Assembly: GCA_016721905.1 (NCBI GenBank)
Contig: JADKHH010000025.1
Coordinates: forward strand, 61,001 to 125,000
DNA length: 64,000 bases
Direction of reading: 5' to 3'
Source of the DNA: Candidatus Opimibacter skivensis
GTDB lineage: Bacteria > Bacteroidota > Bacteroidia > Chitinophagales > Saprospiraceae
A program made the position numbers and the translations under genes. The notes under the pieces are model-generated. The model worked only from the letters and a program-made list of their open reading frames with translations. It searched no databases and was not told the DNA's origin. Positions 26,352-34,854 of this stretch are shown piece after piece. Position 1 is the first letter of the stretch. Every line of letters starts with the position of its first letter.

Positions 26352-27551
26352 TCACAATCCGGCGTTCCACGCCTGGATGATCGCAGCTGTACAAAACACC
26401 GGACTCGTAATGCAGTGCTGCCCACTCCAACTTCCATTTGGATTTTGAGATTGTTTGAATTTTGGTTCGATGGATTGTCTCCATTTCAGCCATTTATCTT
26501 TTCCTTCCTGGGCGATAGCTTCACTGGTCATCATGTAGGAGAGATACTCTTCACCGCCATTGTTGCCGAAGCCATTCCAGATATCATCGCTTTGAAGGGT
26601 CTTAGTGGAAGACACATTGACATCATATGCAGTGGCGAGGCGCTCTGCTTTGTCTCTGTCCATTCCTTTTTCTTCAAGTGCAGTAATGATTTCATCCTTT
26701 TTAATTTTACCGGTAGAGTATGCAGCAACCTTTGCTGATGGAACATTCATTTCAAACTCTCTGGCTTCAGCAGAAGTGGCACGTTGTGCACTGGCAGCAG
26801 CATAGAGTGGAACACCTGCTGCATCTTCTGAGCGCACACCATCTGCACTGATATTATCTGCCTGATATTGTCTTGAGTTTTCAATGGCTTTCTCATCTAC
26901 ATTATATCTTCCCTGGGCTTGTTCTAATGCATTGTTGGCCATGGCTGATTGAAGCACTGGTGCCCATCCACCACCAGCCCATCCGCCATCGGCATTCTGG
27001 CTGCCTTGGATGAGTTGAATACAAACTTCAGCTGCTGCATCAATTTTCTTTTCTTGTATCGGATCATTGATTTGCTCGCGGATATCGGTCAGAAACTGAA
27101 GCGCCATCGATGCATCGATATGTATTCCGAGTTTTACCTGAGGCTGTGTGCCGGTCAATGAAGTGATGCGCCCATTATCTGGTCTGGCATCTATGTCTTT
27201 AAGGATACGGTCGAGTGCTTTTTTAATTTCTTCCTGATACGGATTTGAACTTAAGGGGCCTCCTGATTTCAACAGCGCCATGGCAGCAAATGCCGTGGTC
27301 GCCGGATCAGTCTGCACAGCATGCGGATCAGTTATGTTCTGGTAGGAGTGTGAGCCTGCGCCCCAGCCTCCATTCGGTGATTGTGCTTCGAGTAGCCAGT
27401 TGACGGCCTGGTCATCCCAGAGCACATCGTCTGTTTCGTCTGTTTCGTGTGGAATCGGTGTAATAGGTTCAATGGTTTTTGAAGCCGGGCTCGTAAATAA
27501 CATAGCCAGGCTACTTGCAATCACAAGGACTGCCAGGGACATTGTGTTCAT
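26352..27551 (-). CDS. Exported protein with prenyltransferase/squalene-oxidase-like repeats
   Basis: The 399-aa protein has a signal peptide ('LAVLVIASSLAMLFTSPAS') and several toroid repeats of the QW type: 'WLLEAQSPNGGWGAGSH', 'QNADGGWAGGGWAP' and 'QNPNGSWSGQHCITSP'. A charged helical insert (about residues 225-325, 'KKDEIITALEEKGMDRDKAE') interrupts the repeats. It is related in fold to the lipoprotein encoded downstream, and the two are probably cotranscribed. No cyclase DxDD or farnesyltransferase zinc site is evident. A TIM-like anchor, glycan or terpenoid binding are all open. Confidence 0.7.
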   Translation of the reverse strand: MNTMSLAVLVIASSLAMLFTSPASKTIEPITPIPHETDETDDVLWDDQAVNWLLEAQSPNGGWGAGSHSYQNITDPHAVQTDPATTAFAAMALLKSGGPLSSNPYQEEIKKALDRILKDIDARPDNGRITSLTGTQPQVKLGIHIDASMALQFLTDIREQINDPIQEKKIDAAAEVCIQLIQGSQNADGGWAGGGWAPVLQSAMANNALEQAQGRYNVDEKAIENSRQYQADNISADGVRSEDAAGVPLYAAASAQRATSAEAREFEMNVPSAKVAAYSTGKIKKDEIITALEEKGMDRDKAERLATAYDVNVSSTKTLQSDDIWNGFGNNGGEEYLSYMMTSEAIAQEGKDKWLKWRQSIEPKFKQSQNPNGSWSGQHCITSPVFCTAAIIQAWNAGL

Positions 27552-27659
27552 GACAAATGGATTTTAAACGGTTTACAAAAGAAGGTCTTCCGGCCGGAAT
27601 TATGAGATAGATGCGTTGCCTACAGTAATTGCATACGCCGTGATTTTTCATTAACAGTA

Positions 27660-27830
27660 TTTTAACTCCTGATGAGATGCCAGATGCCAGACACGAAGAT
27701 GCCAGACTACTATTTTTCTCACCTCTCACCTCTCACCTCTCACCTCTCACCTCTCACTCTCTTACAAGTCTCACGACTCACGCCTTTCGTCTCACGTCTC
27801 ACGACTCACGTCTTGTTTACCAGTTACGAA
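27660..27830. repeat. Gap filled with 'gatgccaga', 'cacctct' and 'cacgact' words
   Basis: The 323-base gap between the divergent toroid and rhomboid genes is largely made of degenerate tandem words: 'gatgccaga' (27672-27710), 'cacctctcacctctcac' (about 27720-27765) and 'gtctcacgactcacg' (about 27770-27815). About 100 bases next to the toroid gene look like unique promoter sequence. Confidence 0.7.
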
Positions 27831-27874
27831 TCACTGATTAATACTATTTTCACTCCCGGTAAAAACCCGCTCAT

Positions 27875-28426
27875 ATGAAATTAAAGTTCAACTCCCCTGT
27901 CATCCTTGGCTTTTCACTGATCTGTGTAGCCGTCTTCGTGCTCGATAAAGTCATGGTGGGTACCTTGATGCCCTATTTCACCCTAGGCAATGTCAATACC
28001 TCCAGTGCTCTTTCCCTGCTGACCCTTTTTACGCATGTTATAGGTCACGCCAGCATCGAACATCTCATGGGCAATCTCACGTTTATTCTTTTACTCGGTC
28101 CCATTGTGGAGGAGAAGTATGGAGATTCGCGTACGCTCTTCATGATGCTGATCACGGCGTTAGTTACTGGCATCCTGAATCTGCTATTCTTTCACACTGG
28201 CCTGATGGGGGCAAGCGGTATTGTCTTTATGCTGATCTTGCTTGTGAGTTTTACCAATACAAAGAGTGGAGAGATTCCTGTGACTTTTATTTTAGTTGCA
28301 CTCCTCTTTATCGGCAAGGAAGTCATTGAGAGTCTTAATACGGATCAGATTTCACAGTTTGCCCACATCATTGGAGGTGTATGCGGTAGTGTCTTCGGAT
28401 TCGTTACCCGACCAGGGAAGGGTTAA
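27875..28426 (+). CDS. Rhomboid-family intramembrane serine protease
   Basis: The 183-aa protein is predicted to have six membrane helices. It shows the catalytic pair of rhomboids: serine in 'MGASGIVF' (about residue 112) and histidine in 'FAHIIGGVCG' (about 165), plus the upstream 'SIEHLMGNL' motif. Rhomboids cleave membrane-anchored substrates within the bilayer. It is shorter than many homologues but contains the minimal core. Neighbouring genes give no substrate hint. Downstream (28430-28470) are 'cacggag' words. Confidence 0.85.
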   Translation: MKLKFNSPVILGFSLICVAVFVLDKVMVGTLMPYFTLGNVNTSSALSLLTLFTHVIGHASIEHLMGNLTFILLLGPIVEEKYGDSRTLFMMLITALVTGILNLLFFHTGLMGASGIVFMLILLVSFTNTKSGEIPVTFILVALLFIGKEVIESLNTDQISQFAHIIGGVCGSVFGFVTRPGKG

Positions 28427-28513
28427 ATATTTCGCACGGAGTGCACGGAGTACACAGAGAAATAATTAAAGAAACTCACAACTCACAACTCACAATTCAC
28501 AACTTTTCACTCT

Positions 28514-29467
28514 TCACTTTTCACTCTTCACTTCAAGAATGGTTTCCAGCACCTTCCTCGAAAATGATGTAGTGACCACAGGTATTTTTCCTGCAAGCAT
28601 AAAATCATGCATAGCCTCCACTTCTCCACTATAGAGGTATTGTCTCGGTACATCAAGACGCTCTTTCGTATTTCCTCGCATGATGGATGCCACACATGCA
28701 TCCGGATTAGTAAACGGGTGGCTGATATGTAATTGTCCTGCGCTTCCATGAATGATGGTGTCCGTAGAAAACGATGATCTAAAACTCACAAAGAACTGAC
28801 CCGTGCGGCCCCCTGAATACGTCAGTTGTGCGGAAGTCGATTGATCAATACCATTCTCTTCATGCATGGATGCCATCACAGATATGGGTGACTCCCCAAG
28901 TAGATATTGAAATAAACTGATAGGGTAGACCCCGACATCCCATAGGGCTCCTCCGCCTGCTGCGGCATGCCAACGATAATTATCTGCCGGCCGTTCGAGA
29001 TTGAATGAAAATGTACTTCGTAAGGAATGGATATCTCCCAGAGTGCCTGAATCTAAAATAGATTTCCACAGATGGGTTTGCGGATGATGTAGATGCATAA
29101 AGCCTTCCATGACAAAATTACCAGTTCGGCTGCAGGTGGCTTCCACAGAATCCATTTCTGAAAGTGACAAGCACATTGGTTTTTCACACAGTACCTGTTT
29201 ACCTGTCTCTAGTGATTTGATGATCCATTCAGCATGCAGATGATTTGGCAGCGAAATATAGATCACATGGATATCCGGGTCAGCTAAAAGTGCTTCATAG
29301 GAGCCATAAGCTTTTGGAATATTCCAGGATGAAGCATATGCTTCTGCCCTGAGTATGTCCCGGCTCGCTACGCCCATCAGTAAGCCCCTGTTAGATTGCT
29401 GTATGGCAGGTATGACTCTCCTGTTGATATGCGCCGTGGATAATATTCCCCAATGAATGGTCATCAT
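28514..29467 (-). CDS. Gfo/Idh/MocA-family oxidoreductase
   Basis: The 317-aa protein has an N-terminal Rossmann fold ('WGILSTAHINRRVIPAI', a GxxxxA variant), the family motif 'CEKPMCLS' (about residues 95-102) containing the catalytic lysine, and a C-terminal alpha/beta domain with 'GGGALWDVGVYPIS'. Members oxidise or reduce sugars or related polyols with NAD(P). The substrate cannot be read from sequence. It is divergent from the prolyl oligopeptidase gene, and the 5' ends lie about 127 bases apart. Its start is ATG 29467 or the adjacent ATG 29464. Confidence 0.88.
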   Translation of the reverse strand: MMTIHWGILSTAHINRRVIPAIQQSNRGLLMGVASRDILRAEAYASSWNIPKAYGSYEALLADPDIHVIYISLPNHLHAEWIIKSLETGKQVLCEKPMCLSLSEMDSVEATCSRTGNFVMEGFMHLHHPQTHLWKSILDSGTLGDIHSLRSTFSFNLERPADNYRWHAAAGGGALWDVGVYPISLFQYLLGESPISVMASMHEENGIDQSTSAQLTYSGGRTGQFFVSFRSSFSTDTIIHGSAGQLHISHPFTNPDACVASIMRGNTKERLDVPRQYLYSGEVEAMHDFMLAGKIPVVTTSFSRKVLETILEVKSEK

Positions 29468-29593
29468 TTTGTCGATTGCATACAGGATCTTGTAGAGAAC
29501 TTTCTAAAATTAGCCTGTACAGTTGTATTCTCTGCTTATTTTGTGCCTCTTTTCAAAAGAAGCGTCTCATTTTTCAAAAATCACTCTCACATC

Positions 29594-31744
29594 ATGAAGG
29601 TAATTCTTCTTTCCGGGCTCACAGCCCTCACCTTGATCATTGGTTGTAAACCAGCTGACACAAAAACACAAAAATTGGAATATCCTGTAACCACCAAATC
29701 TGATCATGTCGATACCTATCATGGCATCGAAGTCCCGGACCCATACCGTTGGCTTGAAAATGATACATCAGCCGCTACTGAAGAATGGGTCGTGGCGCAG
29801 AATAAAGTCACTTTCGGATATCTCGACCAGATCTCTTGGCGAGCCAATCTTAAGAAACGTATTGAAGCCCTCACAGACTATGAGCGTATTTCAGCTCCGT
29901 TTAAGGAAGGTCAATTTGAATATTTCTATCGCAATACGGGTTTGCAAAATCACAGCGTACTGTATCGCAAGCCTAAGGATAATACAGATGCTGAACCTGA
30001 AGTATATCTTGATCCAAACGGATTTTCAAAAGATGGTACCGTTGGATTGTCTGGTATCTCCTTTACAGAAGATGGCTCACTGTCTGCTCATCAGGTGACC
30101 GAAGGTGGTTCCGACTGGCGTAAAGTCATCGTGATGGATGCGATTAAAAAGGAAGTCCTTGAAGACACACTGATGAATGTCAAATTTAGCGGCACCTCCT
30201 GGTACAAGAACGAAGGCTTCTATTACAGCAGCTATGACAATCCGAAGGATGGTAGTCAACTATCTGGAAAAACACAATTTCACAAACTATATTATCATAA
30301 ACTGGGTACTCCGCAATCCACAGACGCACTTGTTTTCGGTGGACCTAAGCAGCCAAATCGTTATATCGGAGGATATGTAACTGAGGACAATAACTACCTG
30401 ATCATCTCTGCCGCAGAAAATACCAGTGGTAATCAACTCTATGTGAAGGACCTGAATAATCCTGATCGCCCGTTAGTTCAGATCAGTGATGATTATTTCA
30501 CGTCGATCAATTACGTTGACCATGAAGGCACACGTTTTCTTTTATCGACCAATATTGATGCTCCTAATTATAAAGTGATAGCTATTGATTTGTCAAAACC
30601 TGAAAAGGAAAACTGGACAGTTGTAATCCCTGAAACTGAAAATGTATTAAGCGCAGGTTCAGGTGGTGGAAAATTATTTGCCGAATATCTCATCGATGCT
30701 AAATCGGCCGTCAAGCAATTTGACTTCAATGGCAAACTCGAACGTGATATCGAATTACCAGGCATTGGTTCGGCAGCAGGATTTGGTGCTAAGAAGAAGG
30801 ATAAGGATTTTTATTATTCCTTTACGTCTTTCACTAGCCCATCTACGATCTATCACTATGACATCGCGACAGGAAAATCAACCTTCTATCGTCAGCCTAA
30901 AGTGGATTTCAATCCGGAAGATTATGAAACCAAGCAAATATTCTATTTGAGTAAAGATGGAACCAAGGTGCCCATGTTTATCGTCCACAAGAAAGGCATG
31001 AAGCTGGATGGCACCAATCCGACGATGTTATATGCATATGGGGGTTTCAATATAAGCCTGACTCCAAACTTTAGCGCTATGCGCGTAGCCTGGCTCGAGC
31101 AAGGGGGTATATGGGCACAGCCAAACCTGCGCGGGGGAGGTGAGTATGGAGAAAAATGGCATGAGGCGGGCACCAAGATGCAAAAGCAGAATGTGTTTGA
31201 TGATTTTATAGCTGCGGCAGAATACCTGATAAAGGAAAAATATACTTCCTCTGATTACCTCGCCATTTATGGGGGCTCAAACGGTGGTTTGCTGGTAGGA
31301 GCTACCATGGCGCAAAGACCTGAGCTGATGAAAGTTGCCATTCCGGCTGTGGGGGTGATGGATATGCTTCGTTACCACACCTTTACGGCCGGGGCAGGAT
31401 GGTCAGCGGATTATGGCACTGCAGAAGATTCAAAAGAAATGTTTGAATACCTGAAGGCCTATAGCCCGGTACATGCCCTTAAACCAGGAACTGCCTACCC
31501 GGCGACCCTGATTACAACGGCAGACCATGATGACCGGGTTGTTCCGGCGCATTCATTTAAGTTTGCCGCGGTACTGCAGGAGAGCCAGGGTGGGGATGCT
31601 CCGACCTTGATAAGGATCCAGACCAAGGCTGGTCACGGATCGGTATCTACGACACAGCAGATTGAATTACAGACAGATATGTATGCCTTTACCTGGGAGA
31701 ATATGGGGATCACCCCTGATTTCTCCAAAGTGGTAAAAGACTAA
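29594..31744 (+). CDS. Prolyl oligopeptidase family serine peptidase (S9A), lipoprotein
   Basis: The product of about 716 aa opens with a lipoprotein signal ('LLSGLTALTLIIGC'), followed by 'VPDPYRWLENDTSAATEEWV', typical of the N-terminus of prolyl oligopeptidases. A seven-bladed propeller region follows, then the alpha/beta-hydrolase domain with catalytic Ser in 'YGGSNGGLLVG', Asp in 'DHDDRVVP' and His in 'KAGHGS'. It cleaves short proline-containing peptides, here probably in the periplasm. The ATG at 29594 is chosen because the 47 residues before it in the longer frame overlap the divergent promoter region and would destroy the signal sequence. A strong terminator follows its stop. Confidence 0.92.
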   Translation: MKVILLSGLTALTLIIGCKPADTKTQKLEYPVTTKSDHVDTYHGIEVPDPYRWLENDTSAATEEWVVAQNKVTFGYLDQISWRANLKKRIEALTDYERISAPFKEGQFEYFYRNTGLQNHSVLYRKPKDNTDAEPEVYLDPNGFSKDGTVGLSGISFTEDGSLSAHQVTEGGSDWRKVIVMDAIKKEVLEDTLMNVKFSGTSWYKNEGFYYSSYDNPKDGSQLSGKTQFHKLYYHKLGTPQSTDALVFGGPKQPNRYIGGYVTEDNNYLIISAAENTSGNQLYVKDLNNPDRPLVQISDDYFTSINYVDHEGTRFLLSTNIDAPNYKVIAIDLSKPEKENWTVVIPETENVLSAGSGGGKLFAEYLIDAKSAVKQFDFNGKLERDIELPGIGSAAGFGAKKKDKDFYYSFTSFTSPSTIYHYDIATGKSTFYRQPKVDFNPEDYETKQIFYLSKDGTKVPMFIVHKKGMKLDGTNPTMLYAYGGFNISLTPNFSAMRVAWLEQGGIWAQPNLRGGGEYGEKWHEAGTKMQKQNVFDDFIAAAEYLIKEKYTSSDYLAIYGGSNGGLLVGATMAQRPELMKVAIPAVGVMDMLRYHTFTAGAGWSADYGTAEDSKEMFEYLKAYSPVHALKPGTAYPATLITTADHDDRVVPAHSFKFAAVLQESQGGDAPTLIRIQTKAGHGSVSTTQQIELQTDMYAFTWENMGITPDFSKVVKD

Positions 31745-31748
31745 TTAT

Positions 31749-31773
31749 AAAAGCCCGGTTTTTCCGGGCTTTT
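31749..31773 (+). terminator. Intrinsic terminator after prolyl oligopeptidase
   Basis: aaaagcccgg and ccgggctttt form a perfect 10-bp stem with a TTTTT loop, five bases after the stop codon, followed by ATTTTAA. It is symmetric and could act in both directions. Confidence 0.85.
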
Positions 31774-31795
31774 ATTTTAATCCTGATAGGCTGAA

Positions 31796-31969
31796 ATGAC
31801 AGAAATATTGAATAATGGCTATCTTAGCCGCAATTATTCAAAACACGAGATGGATAGCCCAAACTACGGTCGTAAAGGAGGATGTTTCCTCAAATTTGTA
31901 CTCTTTTTCCTGCTTTTTATCATACTCCTGATATGGGTGTATTATAAAAACTTCAAGCTCGCTTTCTAA
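31796..31969 (+). CDS. Small single-span membrane protein (57 aa or 39 aa)
   Basis: A short open frame between the terminator and the convergent PfkB gene encodes 57 residues, or 39 if translation begins at the in-frame ATG 31850. The end is a basic patch plus one hydrophobic helix, 'CFLKFVLFFLLFIILLIWVY', then 'YKNFKLAF'. Membrane-like composition and absence of overlap support it. No family is recognised and no strong ribosome-binding site is evident. The shorter form (MDSPNYGRKGG...) has the more natural N-terminus. Confidence 0.5.
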   Translation: MTEILNNGYLSRNYSKHEMDSPNYGRKGGCFLKFVLFFLLFIILLIWVYYKNFKLAF

Positions 31970-31984
31970 GCTAAACAGCACTGT

Positions 31985-32908
31985 TTATAATACGGGAGCT
32001 TCGAAATTTACCAACTCGGTAAACTTATCCAACCGTTCCTGTAGGTGATCGATGTTCAGGTTTCTGAGCGCTTCGGCACCAAATTTTTCCACACAGAAGG
32101 ACGCCATGGCAGAGCCACAGATGATGGCTTGCTTCAATACTTCAAAATTCATCATGTCCCTGCTGGCCAGGAAACCCATCAAGCCTCCCGCAAAGGTATC
32201 ACCAGCTCCTGTCGGGTCTTGTACCTCTGTCAGCGGTAATGCCGGCGCAAAAAAGACCTGATCGTCTCCGAAAAGCAAGGCTCCATGTTCCCCCTTCTTG
32301 ATGACGAGGTACTTAGGCCCCATGGCCAGGATCAATTCGCTGGCCTTCAGGAGAGAGTATTGGCCGGATAGCTGGCGGGCTTCTTCATCATTGATGATCA
32401 GCAGGTCGATATGGCTCAGTACGTCCAGGAGTTCATCCATAGCACTGTCCATCCAGTAGTTCATCGTATCGAGTGCCAGTACCTTCGGGTGCTTATCCAT
32501 TTGGTTGATAACACTCATTTGGATCGCAGGCGTCAGGTTACCTAACATTACAAATTCGCTTTCCCGCTCTTTGGGTGAAAGTACAGGGTCAAAGTCAGCC
32601 AGTACGTTGAGTTCAGTCACCAGGGTGTCACGGGCATTGAGGTTAAGGTGATATTTGCCGGCCCAGAAAAAGGACTTTCCACCTTCGACAATCTTGATGC
32701 CTGAGGTATCCACACCGCGGCTTTCCAATGCATCCAGTTCGCTCTGCGGGAAATCTTCACCTACGATGGAAACAATGCTGATGTTTTTGACAAAATAGGA
32801 GGCCGCCCAGGCAATGTAAGTGCCGGCCCCACCAACGATTTTTTCCGCTCTTCCAAAGGGGGTTTCGATATCATCAAAGGCAACAGACCCAATAACCAGT
32901 AAACTCAT
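31985..32908 (-). CDS. PfkB-family carbohydrate/nucleoside kinase
   Basis: The 307-aa protein has the ribokinase-type N-terminus with a di-Gly motif ('KIVGGAGTYIAWAASYF') and the C-terminal signature 'DPTGAGDTFAGG' (about residues 237-248), which forms the anion hole and contains the catalytic aspartate. PfkB enzymes phosphorylate sugars or nucleosides with ATP. The substrate here is not identifiable. It is a single gene convergent with the small membrane ORF. The upstream gap (32909-33049) holds gctgaggc-type words and a small hairpin. Confidence 0.88.
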   Translation of the reverse strand: MSLLVIGSVAFDDIETPFGRAEKIVGGAGTYIAWAASYFVKNISIVSIVGEDFPQSELDALESRGVDTSGIKIVEGGKSFFWAGKYHLNLNARDTLVTELNVLADFDPVLSPKERESEFVMLGNLTPAIQMSVINQMDKHPKVLALDTMNYWMDSAMDELLDVLSHIDLLIINDEEARQLSGQYSLLKASELILAMGPKYLVIKKGEHGALLFGDDQVFFAPALPLTEVQDPTGAGDTFAGGLMGFLASRDMMNFEVLKQAIICGSAMASFCVEKFGAEALRNLNIDHLQERLDKFTELVNFEAPVL

Positions 32909-33013
32909 TTTTTATTTTTTTGATAAGGTGGGCAAAGGTAAGAAAAAGGCGAAGGCTGAGGCAAAGGCTAAGGTACAAGGATAGGAGTCGATGAATGCAA
33001 TGAATCGACATTA

Positions 33014-33060
33014 GTGCCGTAGGCACGGACCATTTTGTAACACCGGATTTTAATCCGGTG
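33014..33060. repeat. Pair of short hairpins overlapping the glycosyltransferase 3' end
   Basis: gtgcc-gta-ggcac (33014-33026) and caccggat-ttta-atccggtg (33041-33060) are short perfect hairpins of the dispersed type. The second supplies the last codons and stop of the glycosyltransferase gene, so the repeat reaches into coding sequence. Confidence 0.65.
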
Positions 33061-34201
33061 AATTCTGTGATGTGCGAACCCAATCGCCCTTTTTCCCAAT
33101 CACCATCGACAGTCCCAAACGAAGGATATAATAACTATATAAAAACTGTAGTGGAACAAAATACTTCAGCAATGATGTCTTCCGAAAAAAGGAGGCTGCC
33201 GTCGTGATGACCAGAAAATCCGCAAACCATTTTACCACAAACAGGATGATAAAGGGTATGGGTGATATCAGATTGAAAAGGGATGCTGCCAGTGAAAAGA
33301 GAAGTATGAAATGATACAAGCCAACAAAAGCCCAGATGCGGTTTATTGTTTGGCTTTCCAGCCCTTTGTTTTTACCCGCCCACCGTAGGCGTTGCTTGAT
33401 CAGGGATGACCAGTTTTTCTTGGCTTGTGTACTGACGGATGCGTTTATGGATTTATTGAATGCAATATTACCTGGAAAAGCTTTCCTCATTTTCTCTATC
33501 AGAAACATATCATCGCCTGAAGCAAATTGTTCATTCCCTGCATATCCATCTACTTGAAGGAATGCACTTTTGCGGAAAGCCATGTTGGCACCATTGGCTA
33601 TATCATGCAGACCGGATGTGATGCCGGCAGCGGTGATGAGCATCAGGACCAATTGTTCAGTTTCCTGCATTTCAGAAAGCAAACTATTATTCCCATCTAA
33701 GATCACAGGCGCTGTCTGAAAAGCATTTTGATTTTTTTCCAGCCCGTACACCACCGTATTCAACCATTGTGATGAATGCACACAATCTGCATCTGTGATC
33801 ACGATATATTCGCTTGTTGATTTATCGACCGCAAGGGTAATGGAGGATTTCTTATACGCCGTTGCTTTGATGTATTCCGGATAATCCTTGAGGTTATAAA
33901 GTGCAATACGTTCACTTCCGATCTTTTGAACCTCGTCGATTGTAGCATCGGTCGAATGATCATCGATAACGATGATCTCCATGAGATGGGCAGGATAAGC
34001 CTGTTGCAAAATACCCTGCAAACAGGAGGTAATGGATTTTGATTCATTGTGCGCTACGACAACGATAGTCACCGACGCTGAACCAATGTAATCTGACGGA
34101 ATGGAAACTGGTTTTGTTTTATGCCAGTAGAAGAGATAATAAGCCTGCAGGAGTAAATAGGGAAGTGCAAAACCCAGTGCGATTAAAACTACTGTCATCA
34201 A
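33050..34201 (-). CDS. Family 2 glycosyltransferase, membrane-bound
   Basis: The 383-aa protein has an N-terminal helix, a GT-A domain with 'VVAHNESKSI', 'IVIDDHSTDAT', the DxD-like 'ITDADCVHS' and the processive-type 'QRLRWAGK' motif (about residues 268-275), followed by two to three C-terminal membrane segments. GT2 proteins of this layout transfer sugars from nucleotide donors in polysaccharide or glycolipid synthesis. Acceptor and donor are unknown. A small membrane protein gene lies 18 bases upstream and is probably in the same operon. Confidence 0.9.
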   Translation of the reverse strand: MMTVVLIALGFALPYLLLQAYYLFYWHKTKPVSIPSDYIGSASVTIVVVAHNESKSITSCLQGILQQAYPAHLMEIIVIDDHSTDATIDEVQKIGSERIALYNLKDYPEYIKATAYKKSSITLAVDKSTSEYIVITDADCVHSSQWLNTVVYGLEKNQNAFQTAPVILDGNNSLLSEMQETEQLVLMLITAAGITSGLHDIANGANMAFRKSAFLQVDGYAGNEQFASGDDMFLIEKMRKAFPGNIAFNKSINASVSTQAKKNWSSLIKQRLRWAGKNKGLESQTINRIWAFVGLYHFILLFSLAASLFNLISPIPFIILFVVKWFADFLVITTAASFFRKTSLLKYFVPLQFLYSYYILRLGLSMVIGKKGDWVRTSQNSPD

Positions 34202-34219
34202 CCAGGTCTTTTTTATCTA

Positions 34220-34681
34220 TTAAAACAAGTCTTCGTATTGGTTATCCTTTTTGACAGGGGCTTGTTTTTCCATAGGAGGAAGATCAAGTTTGGTTTCACG
34301 CTCAGGTTTGATGATCTCTTCAAATTCTACAAATTCACCATCCTTCTCCGCCTGATAGGCCTCATTGAGTTTTTTCACTTTACGATCCAGGATAGATTTA
34401 CCAAACAAAACCCCTGCAAGAATCGGAAAGCCAAAGAAGCTCAACAGGATCCCTATGATACCTCCAACCGGATTGCGCTGCAACAAGCCCAGCATAAATT
34501 TCAGATAATTCAGTACCGTCCTGTAATTGATCAGCAAAGCAAGAATGATCAGCACAGGCGCTACCCATGCAAGCACCGTGAAGACACCTTTTGCAATAAA
34601 AAACAAACCCACAAAGAGGAGGACCATAAAAGCAAATCCGATGATCCCGTTAAATCTGATGTTAAATCCCTGCGTTGCCAT
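34220..34681 (-). CDS. Conserved small membrane protein of unknown function
   Basis: The 153-aa protein has two N-terminal membrane helices ('FAFMVLLFVGLFFIAKGVF', 'LAWVAPVLIILALLI'), an amphipathic middle with a glycine-rich segment ('NPVGGIIGILLSFFGFPI') and a charged cytosolic tail rich in Glu/Lys/Pro. I recognise the overall shape from Bacteroidota genomes but no named family. It is 18 bases upstream of the glycosyltransferase, suggesting joint transcription. Confidence 0.7.
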   Translation of the reverse strand: MATQGFNIRFNGIIGFAFMVLLFVGLFFIAKGVFTVLAWVAPVLIILALLINYRTVLNYLKFMLGLLQRNPVGGIIGILLSFFGFPILAGVLFGKSILDRKVKKLNEAYQAEKDGEFVEFEEIIKPERETKLDLPPMEKQAPVKKDNQYEDLF

Positions 34682-34854
34682 TTTGTGATCTGATAATTTT
34701 TCTATCGTTATTATAACTCATTCAGTATTCGGTAATCAGTAATCAGTGTTCGGTAATCTGTATTCAGTTTGCAGTCATTAAATAGTAAAATGTTTTTCGA
34801 AGAAAAACATTTTACTGCTTACTCCCCCTTGCTCCTTGCTCCTTGCCCCTTGCT
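34682..34854. repeat. Gap with 'aatcagt' and 'ctccttg' words
   Basis: The gap holds 'ggtaatcagtaatcagt' words (about 34730-34765), an inverted repeat aaaatgttttt/aaaaacatttt (about 34788-34813) that can form a hairpin, and 'ctccttgctccttgcccctt' words up to the ABC gene stop. No ORF is seen. Confidence 0.6.
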
